Part shown: positions 46,452 through 54,775 of the stretch, piece after piece
Position numbering within the stretch: position 1 is the stretch's first letter
How the letters are laid out: each line of letters starts with the position of its first letter
Assembly (NCBI RefSeq): GCF_026003995.1
Contig: NZ_BPIG01000001.1
Coordinates: forward strand, 755,444-819,443
Length of the DNA stretch: 64,000 nucleotides
Origin: Tepidiforma sp.
GTDB taxonomy: Bacteria > Chloroflexota > Dehalococcoidia > Tepidiformales > Tepidiformaceae
Reading direction: 5' to 3'
Program-made: the position numbers and the translations under genes
The notes under the pieces: model-generated
What the model was told of the DNA's origin: nothing
What the model saw: only the letters and a program-made list of their open reading frames with translations
The model's database searches: none

Positions 46452-47474
46452 GTGCTGCTGGTCCTCGATGGGAACAACCTGGCGTGGGCAGGCTTCCACG
46501 CCCTGCGGCGGCCGATGGGCGCCGATACGCCGGAGCGGAAAGAGCGGGCTGCGCTGCTCGGGCTGGCGCAGGCGGTCTTCGGCATCCTCGTCCGCGCGGG
46601 CGAACCGCCTGACGGGCGGCCGGGCGGGCAGGGGCGGCTGTTCGACGGCGAACGGCCGCGGGTGACCGGGCTCGCGGTCGCGTTCGATGAAGGGCGGCCG
46701 GTGCGGCGGCGGAGCATCTACCCGGCCTACCAGACGGGACGGGAGGCAGACCCCTCATTCGCGGAGAACGAGCCGCACATCCTCGCCGCGATTTCGGCGT
46801 TCGAGGAGCTGGCAGCGGGGCTGCCGATCGAGGTCCTCCGCGGGGTGAACACGGAGGCCGACGACCTCATCGCCGCGCGGGCGCTGCAGGAGACCGGGCC
46901 GGTGCGGATCGCCTCGACCGATAGGGACTTCCTCCAGCTGGTCGACGAGCGGGTGTCGATCTACTCGCCGGTGAAGAAGGCGGTGGTCGACCCCATGACG
47001 TTCGCCGACCATGCGGCGCCTCGCGACGCGGAGGGTCGGGCGGCGGTGTTCCCGCGGGAGCGGTACCTCGATTTCCGGGCCGCGAGCGGCGACAGCTCGG
47101 ACGACCTGCCGGGCATCCCGGGGATGGGCGCCCTGACCGCGGCGCGGCTGCTCGCCGCGGCGCCGCTCGATGCCTACCTCGAAGCGCCGGGGAGGGCCGC
47201 CGAGGTGCTCGGGCGGCGAAACGCGAAGCTCGAGGCAGCGCTGGCAAGCGGGGAAGCGCGGGCGATCGCGGAACGGAACCGGGCGCTGATGGACTTGCGC
47301 GCGGCGGCGCGGCTCTTCCCGGACCTCGGCGGCTACCGCCGGGTCGGGGAGTGGCGGCCGGCGGTGCTGGAGCGCTGGCTGGAGGAGCAGCGGGGCTTCG
47401 GCATCGACCGGGCGGCGACGCTGGCGGCGTTCGAGCGGCTGGCGGAGGCGACCGGAACCGGGACGGGCGGGTAG
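46452..47474 (+). CDS. 5'-3' exonuclease (flap-endonuclease-like, PolA N-terminal type)
   Basis: A 340-residue stand-alone homologue of the DNA polymerase I 5'-nuclease. Metal-binding acids lie in LVLDGNNLAWAGFHALRR, VNTEADDLIAARAL, IASTDRDFLQLV and FRAASGDSSDDLPGIPGMG, the last including the helix-3-turn-helix DNA-binding motif. An insertion near residues 55-65 (PDGRPGGQGRLF) is unusual. It may process Okazaki fragments or flaps. GTG 46452 starts at the conserved N-terminus and fits a leaderless promoter. A tRNA-Val gene follows. Confidence 0.9.
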   Translation: MLLVLDGNNLAWAGFHALRRPMGADTPERKERAALLGLAQAVFGILVRAGEPPDGRPGGQGRLFDGERPRVTGLAVAFDEGRPVRRRSIYPAYQTGREADPSFAENEPHILAAISAFEELAAGLPIEVLRGVNTEADDLIAARALQETGPVRIASTDRDFLQLVDERVSIYSPVKKAVVDPMTFADHAAPRDAEGRAAVFPRERYLDFRAASGDSSDDLPGIPGMGALTAARLLAAAPLDAYLEAPGRAAEVLGRRNAKLEAALASGEARAIAERNRALMDLRAAARLFPDLGGYRRVGEWRPAVLERWLEEQRGFGIDRAATLAAFERLAEATGTGTGG

Positions 47475-47477
47475 ACT
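47472..47477 (+). promoter_or_regulatory. -10 of tRNA-Val promoter
   Basis: TAGACT, 20 bases before the tRNA, overlapping the exonuclease TAG stop. Confidence 0.45.
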
Positions 47478-47497
47478 GGAGGCGGCAACCCGGAGGC

Positions 47498-47574
47498 GGG
47501 CGATTAGCTCAGCTGGTCAGAGCGTCTCGCTTACACCGAGAAGGCCGGGGGTTCGAGCCCCTCATCGCCCACCA
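47498..47574 (+). tRNA. tRNA-Val (TAC)
   Basis: Acceptor GGGCGAT/ATCGCCC, anticodon stem TCTCG/CGAGA around loop CTTACAC (anticodon TAC), T-loop TTCGAGC, discriminator A and encoded CCA (47572-47574). Confidence 0.97.
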
Positions 47575-47588
47575 ACCACTCCTTTCGG

Positions 47589-48338
47589 TCAGTCGGTAAA
47601 GACGGTCACGTAGAGCCAGGTGCGCCCGGAGCGGACGGCGGCGACCCCGACGTTCGCAAAGCGCGGTTCGAGGATGTTGGCGCGGTGGCCGGCGCTGCCC
47701 ATGAGGCCCTGGAACGCCGCTTCGACGGTGCGGGCCTCGGCGTAGTTGTTGCGGGCGAGGTTTTCGCCGGCGAGGCCGTAGCGGATGCCCCGGACGGCGA
47801 GTTCGGAGAAGGCGCTCCGGCCGTCGGGACCGTAGTGGTCGAAGTAGCCGTTGGCGATGAGGTCGCGGGCGCGAGCGAGCGCAACCTCGGCGAGCGCCGG
47901 GCTCCAGGTGAGCGGCTCGAGGCCGCCGGCGGCGCGCGCGGCGTTCATCGCGGCGAGGAGGGCGACGGCTTTGTCTTCGACCGGGACGACTTCGACGGGC
48001 TGGCTGACGGCGGCGGGCAGCGCGGCGACAGGCTCGGGCGAGGCGGCCGCAGGGGGGGCGGCCGGGGTCGGCGGTGCGGGGGATGGCGCGGCCGGCTCTG
48101 CGGGCGAGGTGGCGCGGGCTTCGGCGACCGCCGTCGGGAACGGCGTCGGCTCGGCGGCGGGTGTCACCTCGGTGACAGGCAGGGAATCAGGAGCGCTGAG
48201 CGGCGCTTCGGCTGCCGACATTTGGGGTGCGGGGTGCGCTGCCCCGGCCGGGGCTTCGAGGCGGAGCGCCGCGAGGGCCAGGGCCGAGCAGACTGCCGCG
48301 CCGCCGAGGAGCACCGGGAGGACCGAGAGCCTGCGCAT
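47589..48338 (-). CDS. CAP-domain (SCP/PR-1-like) secreted protein
   Basis: A 249-residue exported protein. It has a signal or anchor helix in residues 1-30, a long Pro/Ala/Thr-rich stalk (about 35-115) and a CAP domain similar to bacterial YkwD/SafA-type domains: AALLAAMNAARAAGGLEPLT, ARARDLIANGYFDHYGP, RYGLAGENLARNNY and GSAGHRANILEPRFANVGVA. The two conserved His and Glu of the CAP cavity are present. Probable cell-surface role, function unknown. It converges with tRNA-Val and is divergent from the response regulator. Confidence 0.88.
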   Translation of the reverse strand: MRRLSVLPVLLGGAAVCSALALAALRLEAPAGAAHPAPQMSAAEAPLSAPDSLPVTEVTPAAEPTPFPTAVAEARATSPAEPAAPSPAPPTPAAPPAAASPEPVAALPAAVSQPVEVVPVEDKAVALLAAMNAARAAGGLEPLTWSPALAEVALARARDLIANGYFDHYGPDGRSAFSELAVRGIRYGLAGENLARNNYAEARTVEAAFQGLMGSAGHRANILEPRFANVGVAAVRSGRTWLYVTVFTD

Positions 48339-48407
48339 ACCGGTACTTTCGGCCGGCCCCGCGCGTCGAAACATCGGGGAAGGCACCGATGGGGAGGGAG
48401 AGCTGCC

Positions 48408-49181
48408 ATGCCGGGCCTGCGTTCCCGTGAGGTTGCCGGGCTGCCGCCGCCTGTGGGACTGCGCGTGATGGTCGTCTCGCAGGGACTGGACCGCGCCTAC
48501 GACCGCGCGCGCGGGCTCGAAGCGATCGGCTACCGCGTGGCGGCCTTCGGCGACGTCGGCAGCGCCGTCGCAGCGATGGAGCGGCACGAACCGGACGCTG
48601 CGGTGGTGGACCTCGGGCGGGAGGTCGGCTTCCCGGCGGACGTGGTCGCGAAGCTGCGCGGCGCGACGGACGCGCCGATCGTGGCGGTCGGGTGCAGCGG
48701 GACGATGGCGGAGATGCTGCGCTGCTTCGAGGCGGGAGCCGACGACTACTGCCGGCCGCAGTGCAGCACGGACGAAATCGACCTGCGGCTGCGAGCCTTG
48801 CTGCGGCGCATCGGGATGGCGAACGGCCACGAGAGCCGGGCGGAGCCCGAGGCGCCCCGTCGGGTGCGGGTCGGCGCCATCGAGATCGACCCGGCGTCGC
48901 AGACGGTGTGGAAGGACGGCAAAGAGGTGCCGCTTTCGCCGACGGAGTACCGGCTGCTCTGGACGCTGGCGGAGCACGCTGGCGAGGTGGTGCCATCGAA
49001 AGCGCTCATCGCGCGGGTCTGGGGCAACCAGTACACGGCGGAGACGCACTACCTGCGGCTCTACATCCGGTACCTGCGGCAGAAGCTGGAGGACGACCCG
49101 AGCCGGCCGGTGTACATCGTCAACCGGTGGGGCGCGGGGTATGCGCTCGAGGAGCCGAAGCGGACCGCTGTGGCGGTCTGA
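48408..49181 (+). CDS. Orphan OmpR/KdpE-type response regulator with an atypical receiver
   Basis: A 257-residue regulator. The receiver-like domain (about 19-130) keeps the acceptor Asp in AAVVDLGRE, but the acidic pair is missing (RVMVVSQGLDRA where DDE/DDD is expected) and the switch Lys is replaced (GADDYCRPQ). A winged-helix domain follows (EVPLSPTEYRLLWTLAEHAG, THYLRLYIRYLRQKLEDDP, VNRWGAGYAL), close to KdpE/OmpR. No histidine kinase is nearby. It is likely controlled independently of phosphorylation. GGGGAGGGAG precedes ATG 48408. Confidence 0.87.
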   Translation: MPGLRSREVAGLPPPVGLRVMVVSQGLDRAYDRARGLEAIGYRVAAFGDVGSAVAAMERHEPDAAVVDLGREVGFPADVVAKLRGATDAPIVAVGCSGTMAEMLRCFEAGADDYCRPQCSTDEIDLRLRALLRRIGMANGHESRAEPEAPRRVRVGAIEIDPASQTVWKDGKEVPLSPTEYRLLWTLAEHAGEVVPSKALIARVWGNQYTAETHYLRLYIRYLRQKLEDDPSRPVYIVNRWGAGYALEEPKRTAVAV

Positions 49182-49209
49182 CGGGGCGGGCGCGGAGCGG
49201 CGGTTCGCG

Positions 49210-49215
49210 TAGAAT
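49210..49215 (+). promoter_or_regulatory. -10 of the DinB-like gene at 49249
   Basis: TAGAAT with a leader of about 30 bases containing GGAGG before ATG 49249. Confidence 0.45.
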
Positions 49216-49248
49216 CGGGCCGCAAGACCCCTGCACCGTGGAGGCAGC

Positions 49249-49779
49249 ATGGCCCGGACCGCTCACGACATCCTGCGCTCGTCGCTCAAGTCGATGCATG
49301 ACCTGCTGGACAAGGCCGTCGAAGGGATGACGGCAGAGCAGCTGAACTTCCGACCTCAGGAAGGGGGCGTGAGCGCGTTCTTCAGCCTGTGGCACTACGT
49401 CCGGACCGAGGACAACATCATCAACTGGGTGGCGCAGCAGAAGCCGACGGTCTGGCTGGAAGGAAATTACCACGAGTATTTCGGCCTGCCGCGGACGAGC
49501 CAGGGCACGGGCATGACCGAGGAGGAGGCGAACGCCATCCGCATCAGCGACGTCGCGAAGTGGCACGAGTACCAGCAGAAAGTCTGGGAGGCGACGGACC
49601 GGTACCTCGCGGGCATGTCGCCGGAGGAGTTCGACCGGCGGACGGTGACGATCAAGCCGCTGGGCGAGATGTCGCTCTGGGACGGGATATACGGGGTGTG
49701 CCTGAGCCACGGCTACCGGCACGTGGGAGAGATCGAGTACGTGCGCGGCGTGCAGGGGCTGGGCGGGCTGACGATCTGA
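49249..49779 (+). CDS. DinB superfamily four-helix protein
   Basis: A 176-residue protein with the DinB/DUF664 layout. The metal-binding His positions are seen in SLWHYVRTEDN and CLSHGYRHVGEIEYVRG, within a four-helix bundle. Members include metal-dependent thiol transferases (bacillithiol or mycothiol S-transferase-like), but most are uncharacterised. It is preceded by GGAGG and a TAGAAT -10. A second DinB-type protein is encoded at 54772-55278. Confidence 0.85.
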   Translation: MARTAHDILRSSLKSMHDLLDKAVEGMTAEQLNFRPQEGGVSAFFSLWHYVRTEDNIINWVAQQKPTVWLEGNYHEYFGLPRTSQGTGMTEEEANAIRISDVAKWHEYQQKVWEATDRYLAGMSPEEFDRRTVTIKPLGEMSLWDGIYGVCLSHGYRHVGEIEYVRGVQGLGGLTI

Positions 49780-49788
49780 CCGGGGGCG

Positions 49789-50562
49789 TCAGAGGAGCGG
49801 GGCGTCGCAGCCCATGACGATGATGTCGCGGATTGCGCGGAAGCCGAGCCGCTCGTAGAGCGGCGCGGCGGCGACGGTCGAGGCGAGGGCGGCGGCGTCC
49901 GCGCCTTCGGCCCCGGCGGCGGCGAGGGCGGCGAGCGTCATTTCGGTGCCGACGCCCCGGCGGCGGACCGCCGGGTGGACGTAGAGGCTGTGGAGCGTCG
50001 CGAGGCTGCCGTGGAGCATGGCGGCGATGCGGGCGACGCATTCGCCTTCGAGGATGCCGATGAGGAGCCACACCTGCGGGTTGTCCCGGGCGGCGGCGAT
50101 GATGCCGGCGGGGAGCGGTTCGCCTGCGTGCTCGAAGGCGTCGACTGCGGCGAAGGCTTCGACATCCTCGTCGGACTCGACGGGGCGGATCTCGAGGTCG
50201 CCGGGGAGCGGCTGCGGCCAGACGGCATCGAGGAGCATGACAGGCTGGCGCTCCCAGAAGCGGAGCCCGATGGTCATCGCCGCGGCCATCAGGTCCGAAG
50301 GGGCGTCGCCGGGGATATCGACGCGGAAGTTGAGGCCGCGCGCGGTGAACCATTGGGCGGCGGCGCGGAGCGCGGGCAGCGCGGGACCATGGATGTCGCG
50401 GGGGATGGCGACGTTGGCGGACGAGACGCCGAGGCCGGCGTCGATGCAGGTGAACCCGGAGACTTCGGCGACCTCCCCGAGGGTGGGGTGGCAGCCGAGC
50501 GTGAGAGCGGCGTCGCGCATGGCGTCGGCGATAGCGCCGGCGAGGGGGTGAAGGGCTGGCAT
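49789..50562 (-). CDS. GNAT-family acetyltransferase with an N-terminal extra domain
   Basis: A 257-residue protein. The C-terminal GNAT domain (about 120-250) shows LYVHPAVRRRGVGTEMTLAA (acetyl-CoA loop) and AAPLYERLGFRAIRDIIVMG. The N-terminal 115 residues look like a degenerate second GNAT or substrate-binding lobe (FTCIDAGLGVSSANVAI). The ATG at 50562 is preceded by TACCAT ending 6 bases upstream on the minus strand, suggesting a leaderless message. Substrate unknown. Confidence 0.83.
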   Translation of the reverse strand: MPALHPLAGAIADAMRDAALTLGCHPTLGEVAEVSGFTCIDAGLGVSSANVAIPRDIHGPALPALRAAAQWFTARGLNFRVDIPGDAPSDLMAAAMTIGLRFWERQPVMLLDAVWPQPLPGDLEIRPVESDEDVEAFAAVDAFEHAGEPLPAGIIAAARDNPQVWLLIGILEGECVARIAAMLHGSLATLHSLYVHPAVRRRGVGTEMTLAALAAAGAEGADAAALASTVAAAPLYERLGFRAIRDIIVMGCDAPLL

Positions 50563-50568
50563 GGGCGC

Positions 50569-50574
50569 ATGGTA
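50569..50574 (-). promoter_or_regulatory. Putative -10, leaderless promoter of the GNAT gene
   Basis: Minus strand TACCAT (50574 to 50569), 6 bases, ATG 50562. Confidence 0.4.
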
Positions 50575-50605
50575 CGCGCTGCGAGCGGGGTTCGCGCGCG
50601 GGCCT

Positions 50606-50611
50606 GATAAT
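50606..50611 (+). promoter_or_regulatory. -10 of the ferredoxin-thioredoxin reductase gene
   Basis: GATAAT, with a short leader carrying GAGGAGGT (50626-50633) before TTG 50642. Confidence 0.45.
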
Positions 50612-50641
50612 CGGAGGCAGCAGCTGAGGAGGTCGCGACTC

Positions 50642-51103
50642 TTGGAACAGCCGAGCCGGGCTTCGATCGACAAGATGTGGGCGTACGCGGAGAAGTTCGC
50701 GGAGAAGTCGGGGACGCACTTCCACCCCGACCGGTACATCACCGAGGGGGTGATCCTGGGGCTGGCGGCGAATCTCGACCAGTACGGGCGGCCGCTCTGC
50801 CCCTGCAACTTTTATCCGTCGAAGGACGAGAACGGGAACTGGCCGGAGGGGCTCTACCTCCCGAAAGAGGAAGAGGTGAAGCGGCGGACGTGGATCTGCG
50901 CGTGCGACGAGATGCAGATTTACAAGTACTGCCACTGCCTCCTGTTCGTGACCGAGGAAGGGCTGCCGATCACCGAGTACCTGCCGGAGGGTCACGAGGG
51001 CCGCGAGATCTACGGGCTGGTGAAGGACCCGACGCCGGACAAGGGGCGGGCGCTGGGCCGGGTGCTCGAGCGGCAGAAGGCCGAGGGCAGCCACCGCGAG
51101 TAG
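50642..51103 (+). CDS. Ferredoxin-thioredoxin reductase, catalytic beta subunit-like
   Basis: A 153-residue iron-sulfur protein. It has the FTR cysteine pattern CPCNFYP, CACDEM and YCHCLLF, which hold the [4Fe-4S] cluster and the redox disulfide that reduces thioredoxin with ferredoxin electrons. The TTG start 8 bases after GAGGAGGT is chosen because upstream codons lie before the -10. There is no FtrA variable subunit in the window, as in many non-photosynthetic bacteria and archaea. It may link ferredoxin pools to thiol peroxidases such as the one at 30.7 kb. Confidence 0.9.
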   Translation: MEQPSRASIDKMWAYAEKFAEKSGTHFHPDRYITEGVILGLAANLDQYGRPLCPCNFYPSKDENGNWPEGLYLPKEEEVKRRTWICACDEMQIYKYCHCLLFVTEEGLPITEYLPEGHEGREIYGLVKDPTPDKGRALGRVLERQKAEGSHRE

Positions 51104-51143
51104 CGGCAGCCGCCCCCGGCCGGTGCGTTGGCCGGCGCGAGAT

Positions 51144-51935
51144 TTAGAGGTGCTGGCTGACGCCGCCGTCGACGTGGAAGACCTGGCCGGAGATGTAGCC
51201 GGCGGCCTCGGAGGCAAGGAGGACGGCGAGCGCCGCGAGTTCGTCGGCGCGGCCGAAGCGGCGCATCGGGATGAAGCGCATGAGGAGGTTGGCGCCGATA
51301 TCGTCGGGGCCTCGGCCGGGCGTCCAGTCCATCCAGCCGGTCGCGATGCAGTTGGAGGTGAAGCCGCGGGCGGCGAGCTCCTGGCTGAGGGCCGTCGAAA
51401 GGCCGATGACGCCCGACTTGACGGCGGTGTAGGCAGCCAGGCCTTCGACGCCGCGCTCGGCGAAGATGGAGGTCACGAAGATGAGGCGGCCCGGGCCTTC
51501 GCCTTCGGGGAACTCGCGGACGAAGCTGCGCGCCGTGTAGAACGCGCCGTTCTGGTTGACGGCCTGGAGGCGCGCGAATTCGGTGTCGGTTACTTTTTCG
51601 AACGGCTTCGCGAGGGGGAGGTCGGCGTTGTAGACGAGGATGGTCGGCCGGCCGAACTCCTTGCCGAGCTGCTTCAGGCTGACCTGGACGTTGGTGGGGA
51701 GGGTGACATCCCACCCCTGCGAGAAGGACTGGCGGCCGAGAGCGGCGACCTCCTTCGCGATGCGCTTCGCCTCGAGCATCTCGTCGCCGTCGGTGGTGGC
51801 GGAGGCGATGGCGACGTCGGCGCCGGCCTCGCCGAGGGCGAGGGCGAGGGCCCGGCCGGCGGGGTTGGCGCAGCCGACGACGAGCGCCTTCTTGCCGGAG
51901 AGGTCGAAGCCCGGTTTCCGGTTCCACTCAGCCAT
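51144..51935 (-). CDS. SDR-family oxidoreductase with a modified nucleotide motif
   Basis: A 263-residue short-chain dehydrogenase/reductase. The catalytic YTAVKSG (Tyr, Lys) and Ser in IFVTSIFAERG are present and the C-terminus ISGQVFHVDGG is typical. The glycine-rich NAD(P) motif is altered to ALVVGCANPAGRALA instead of TGxxxGxG, and the NNAG strand reads VYNADLP. It overlaps the upstream SDR gene by 8 bases, so the two form an operon. Substrate unknown. Confidence 0.86.
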   Translation of the reverse strand: MAEWNRKPGFDLSGKKALVVGCANPAGRALALALGEAGADVAIASATTDGDEMLEAKRIAKEVAALGRQSFSQGWDVTLPTNVQVSLKQLGKEFGRPTILVYNADLPLAKPFEKVTDTEFARLQAVNQNGAFYTARSFVREFPEGEGPGRLIFVTSIFAERGVEGLAAYTAVKSGVIGLSTALSQELAARGFTSNCIATGWMDWTPGRGPDDIGANLLMRFIPMRRFGRADELAALAVLLASEAAGYISGQVFHVDGGVSQHL

Positions 51936-52746
51936 GGCGCACCTCCGCGGGTTCGGTGACGACCCAGCCGGTCGGGGCAACGCCGCCGGCGAGGCCGCCG
52001 CCATCGATGACGAACGATTCGCCGGTGATGTAGCTGGAGGCATCGGAGCAGAGGAAAACGGCGAGCGGGCCGAGCTCCCAGGCCTCGCCGAGGCGGCGGA
52101 CGGTGATGAAGCGGCCGCGCTGGGCGCGCATCGCGGCCTCCTCCTCGGAGCGGGGCGGCTGCTGGGCGACGAAGCCGGGGATGATGCAGTTGACGCGGAT
52201 GTTTTCGCCGATGAGCTGGGCGGCCATGCTCCTGGTGAGGGAGATGACGCCGGCCTTGGCGGCGGCGTAGGCGAGTGACTGGGGCGACGAGCGGAGCGCG
52301 GTCCCGCTGGCGACGTTGACGATGACGCCGCCGGTGCCCTGCTTCAGGAGCTGCCGGGCGGCGGCGCGGGAGCAGTAGAAGGTGCTGTAGAGGTTGACCT
52401 CGATGGTGTCGCGCCAGTCGTCATCCTCGAGGTCCTGGATGCGGTTACCGGCGCCGCGGCGGTCGCCGATGCCGGCGTTGTTGAGCATGACGTCGAGGCG
52501 GCCGAAGTGTTCGACGGTGCGTTCGATGAGGGCGTCGCACTGTTCGCGGACGCGGACGTCGGTGGGGACGATGAGAGGGTCGCGGCCGCTGGCGGCGCGG
52601 ATTTCGGCGGCGGCTTCTTCGAGCTGGGCGCGGGTGCGGCTGGCGATGCAGATGTCGGCGCCGGCTTCGGCGAGGGCGATCGCCATCGCTTTGCCGAGGC
52701 CGCGGCCGCCGCCGGTCACGATGACGACCCGGCGCGGGGGGGCCAT
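51928..52746 (-). CDS. SDR-family oxidoreductase (FabG-like)
   Basis: A 272-residue classical SDR. TGGGRGLGKAMAIAL (NAD(P) binding), NNAGIGD, catalytic Ser in NVASGTALRSS, YAAAKAG and IPGFVAQQPP followed by the C-terminal YITGESFVIDGGG are all present. An extra 20-residue tail ends the protein. It is first in the two-gene SDR operon. It could act in fatty-acid, steroid or secondary metabolism; the context does not say which. Confidence 0.9.
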   Translation of the reverse strand: MAPPRRVVIVTGGGRGLGKAMAIALAEAGADICIASRTRAQLEEAAAEIRAASGRDPLIVPTDVRVREQCDALIERTVEHFGRLDVMLNNAGIGDRRGAGNRIQDLEDDDWRDTIEVNLYSTFYCSRAAARQLLKQGTGGVIVNVASGTALRSSPQSLAYAAAKAGVISLTRSMAAQLIGENIRVNCIIPGFVAQQPPRSEEEAAMRAQRGRFITVRRLGEAWELGPLAVFLCSDASSYITGESFVIDGGGLAGGVAPTGWVVTEPAEVRHG

Positions 52747-52832
52747 CGAGCCGGAGACGTTCGAGGACCATGGGAACCTCCGGGGGTGATGTGGTGCGGG
52801 CCATGATACGGGGGAGCGCGGTTGGGGGCCGC

Positions 52833-53657
52833 TCAGCCGGCAATGCGGTAGGCCCCGATGGCGAGCGTGACGATGGCCACGGCGTAGCGGTAGAGCACGA
52901 ACACGAGCAGCGAACGGGTGCGCACCCAGCGGAGGAGGAAGTGGATGGCGGCGAACCCGACGACGGCCGACGTCACGAAGCCGACGGCCATCTGGCGGGC
53001 TTCTGGGCCGGAGAGGGCGGCGAGGTCGGCTGACTTGAGGAGGAGCGCGCCCACGAAGGCCGGCGTGCCGAGGAGGAACGCGAAGCGGACGGCGTCTTCG
53101 CGGCGGAGGCCGCGGGCGAGCGCGACGGTCACGGTGGCGCCGGAGCGGGAGACGCCGGGGATGAGCGCGAACGCCTGGCCGATGCCGATGACGACGGCAT
53201 CGAGGATGCCGACGGAGGCCATCGGGCGGCGCTTCGGGGCGAGGCTGTCGGCGGCGAGCATGACGGTGCCCATGAGGGCGAGCATGATGGCGACCAGCCA
53301 GGGCTGGCGGACGTGGGCTTCGATCCAGTCATCGAGCAGCAGGCCGGCGACGGCGGCAGGGACGGAGCCGATGGCGAGGAGCCAGAGGAGGCGGGTGTCG
53401 GTGCGCCACGCAGAGACGCGGGCGCCGTGCCGGACGAGGTCAGCCAGCCCGGTGCGGAACATCAGGTACCAGTCGCGCCAGAAGTAGGCGAGGAGGGCGA
53501 GCAGCGTCCCGCCGTGGAGCCCGACATCGAAGGCGAGGCCCTGATCTTCCCAGCCGAAGAGCGCGGGGACGAGGATGAGGTGGCCCGAGCTGGAGATCGG
53601 CAGGAACTCGGCGACGCCCTGCACGATCCCCAGGATGACGGCCCGAACGAGATCCAC
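52833..53657 (-). CDS. uppP: Undecaprenyl-diphosphatase UppP (BacA)
   Basis: A 274-residue membrane phosphatase recycling undecaprenyl pyrophosphate for peptidoglycan synthesis and giving bacitracin tolerance. Two signature segments are present: QGVAEFLPISSSGHLILVP with the catalytic Glu, and ALIPGVSRSGATVTVALARG. About eight hydrophobic helices and the usual length. The GTG start follows a weak ribosome site. Confidence 0.96.
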   Translation of the reverse strand: MDLVRAVILGIVQGVAEFLPISSSGHLILVPALFGWEDQGLAFDVGLHGGTLLALLAYFWRDWYLMFRTGLADLVRHGARVSAWRTDTRLLWLLAIGSVPAAVAGLLLDDWIEAHVRQPWLVAIMLALMGTVMLAADSLAPKRRPMASVGILDAVVIGIGQAFALIPGVSRSGATVTVALARGLRREDAVRFAFLLGTPAFVGALLLKSADLAALSGPEARQMAVGFVTSAVVGFAAIHFLLRWVRTRSLLVFVLYRYAVAIVTLAIGAYRIAG

Positions 53658-53713
53658 GGGGGAACGTTCGCCGTGCCGGGCCTAAGAGGCAATCGGCGGC
53701 GGAAAGCCGCGGT

Positions 53714-54016
53714 TCAGTCGACGCCGGCGATTTTCGTGTAGCGCTCGATGACGGGGCGGCCAGCGAGGAGGCCGGCGAGCTTCGCGCCGAGCGCGCGCAT
53801 GTGGTCAGTCTTGCCGTGGGCCTCGAAGGCGGCGGCATCGCGGTAATTCTCGTAGAAGAGGAAGGTGGTGGGGTCGTTGTCGGCGACGTGGAGGGAGTAG
53901 GCGGGCACGGCCCCGGCCTCGTTGGCTTTGACGGCGGCGACCATTTCGGTGAGGGCGGCGCGGAGCTCGGCTTCCTTGCCGGGCTGGGCCTGGAGCCTGG
54001 CGACGATGGTGATCAT
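53714..54016 (-). CDS. Antibiotic biosynthesis monooxygenase (ABM) domain protein
   Basis: A 100-residue dimeric alpha-beta barrel protein. TIVARLQAQPGKEAELRAAL, then AYSLHVADNDPTTFLFYENY and AFEAHGKTDHMRAL match the ABM/YgiN type, whose members include quinol monooxygenases and aldehyde-signal-degrading LsrG-like proteins. The role here is unknown. A TAGAAT -10 and GGAGG lie upstream on the minus strand. Confidence 0.88.
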   Translation of the reverse strand: MITIVARLQAQPGKEAELRAALTEMVAAVKANEAGAVPAYSLHVADNDPTTFLFYENYRDAAAFEAHGKTDHMRALGAKLAGLLAGRPVIERYTKIAGVD

Positions 54017-54106
54017 GCTTCGAACCTCCGGGGTGATGCCGGGGCATTCTACGGGGCGGATCGGGTTGCGTGACAAAACCCACGGCGGGGCCGAGAATGC
54101 GGGGCG

Positions 54107-54775
54107 ATGTGGCTGCAGACGATGCCGGCGGACCAGGCGGAGCGGCTGCGGGACGAGGCGCTGAGGCACCCTGCGGCCGCGGAGGGCGTGAGCTATCCCG
54201 ACTGGTACTTCAAGCGGTGGCACTTCCTGCCGGAGGGGTACCTGTCGGAGCGGAGCACGACGCTGTACGACCGGGTGATTCGGCCGGTGTACTGGGCGGG
54301 GAGCGAAGGACGCGTCGCGCGGCTCATCGCGCGGTGGCTGGAGCGGACGGGGGCTCGCCGGGTGCTCGAACTGGCGCCCGGGCCGGGGCGGCTGCTGGCG
54401 CGGCTGAGCGAGCGGCTGCCCGGCGTGGAGTTCCGGGCCGTGGAGCTCTCGCCGTACTTCGTGGCCGGGACGCGCGCGCGGCGCGGGAACGCGGCGGTGG
54501 TGCACGGCGACGCGCGTCGGCTGGAGCAGGTCGCGGGCGTATTCGACGCGGTGATCGAAACGCATTATGTCGGGCATCTGCCGGCCGAGGAGCGTGGACT
54601 GGCGTTCGCGGCGGCGGTCCGGGCGGCGCGGCCGGGCGGCAGCATCGTGACGGTCGAGCACCGCTGGCACGCGTGGCCGGTGCCGCCGGGCGTCCGGACA
54701 GCCGCGGTCCGGGGGGCGGGGTTTTCGCGGGTCACGTTCTACCGGCGGGATGCCGGGCAGGAGGCGCAGCCATGA
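54107..54775 (+). CDS. Class I SAM-dependent methyltransferase
   Basis: A 222-residue methyltransferase with SAM motif I RVLELAPGPGRLLARLSERL, acidic motif II RAVELSPYF, and motif IV FDAVIETHYVGHLP. The N-terminal 90 residues form a helical lid (SYPDWYFKRWHFLPEGYLS). Substrate unknown. The stop overlaps the ATG of the downstream DinB-type gene (ATGA), and that gene overlaps the phosphoesterase, giving a three-gene coupled unit. Confidence 0.85.
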   Translation: MWLQTMPADQAERLRDEALRHPAAAEGVSYPDWYFKRWHFLPEGYLSERSTTLYDRVIRPVYWAGSEGRVARLIARWLERTGARRVLELAPGPGRLLARLSERLPGVEFRAVELSPYFVAGTRARRGNAAVVHGDARRLEQVAGVFDAVIETHYVGHLPAEERGLAFAAAVRAARPGGSIVTVEHRWHAWPVPPGVRTAAVRGAGFSRVTFYRRDAGQEAQP

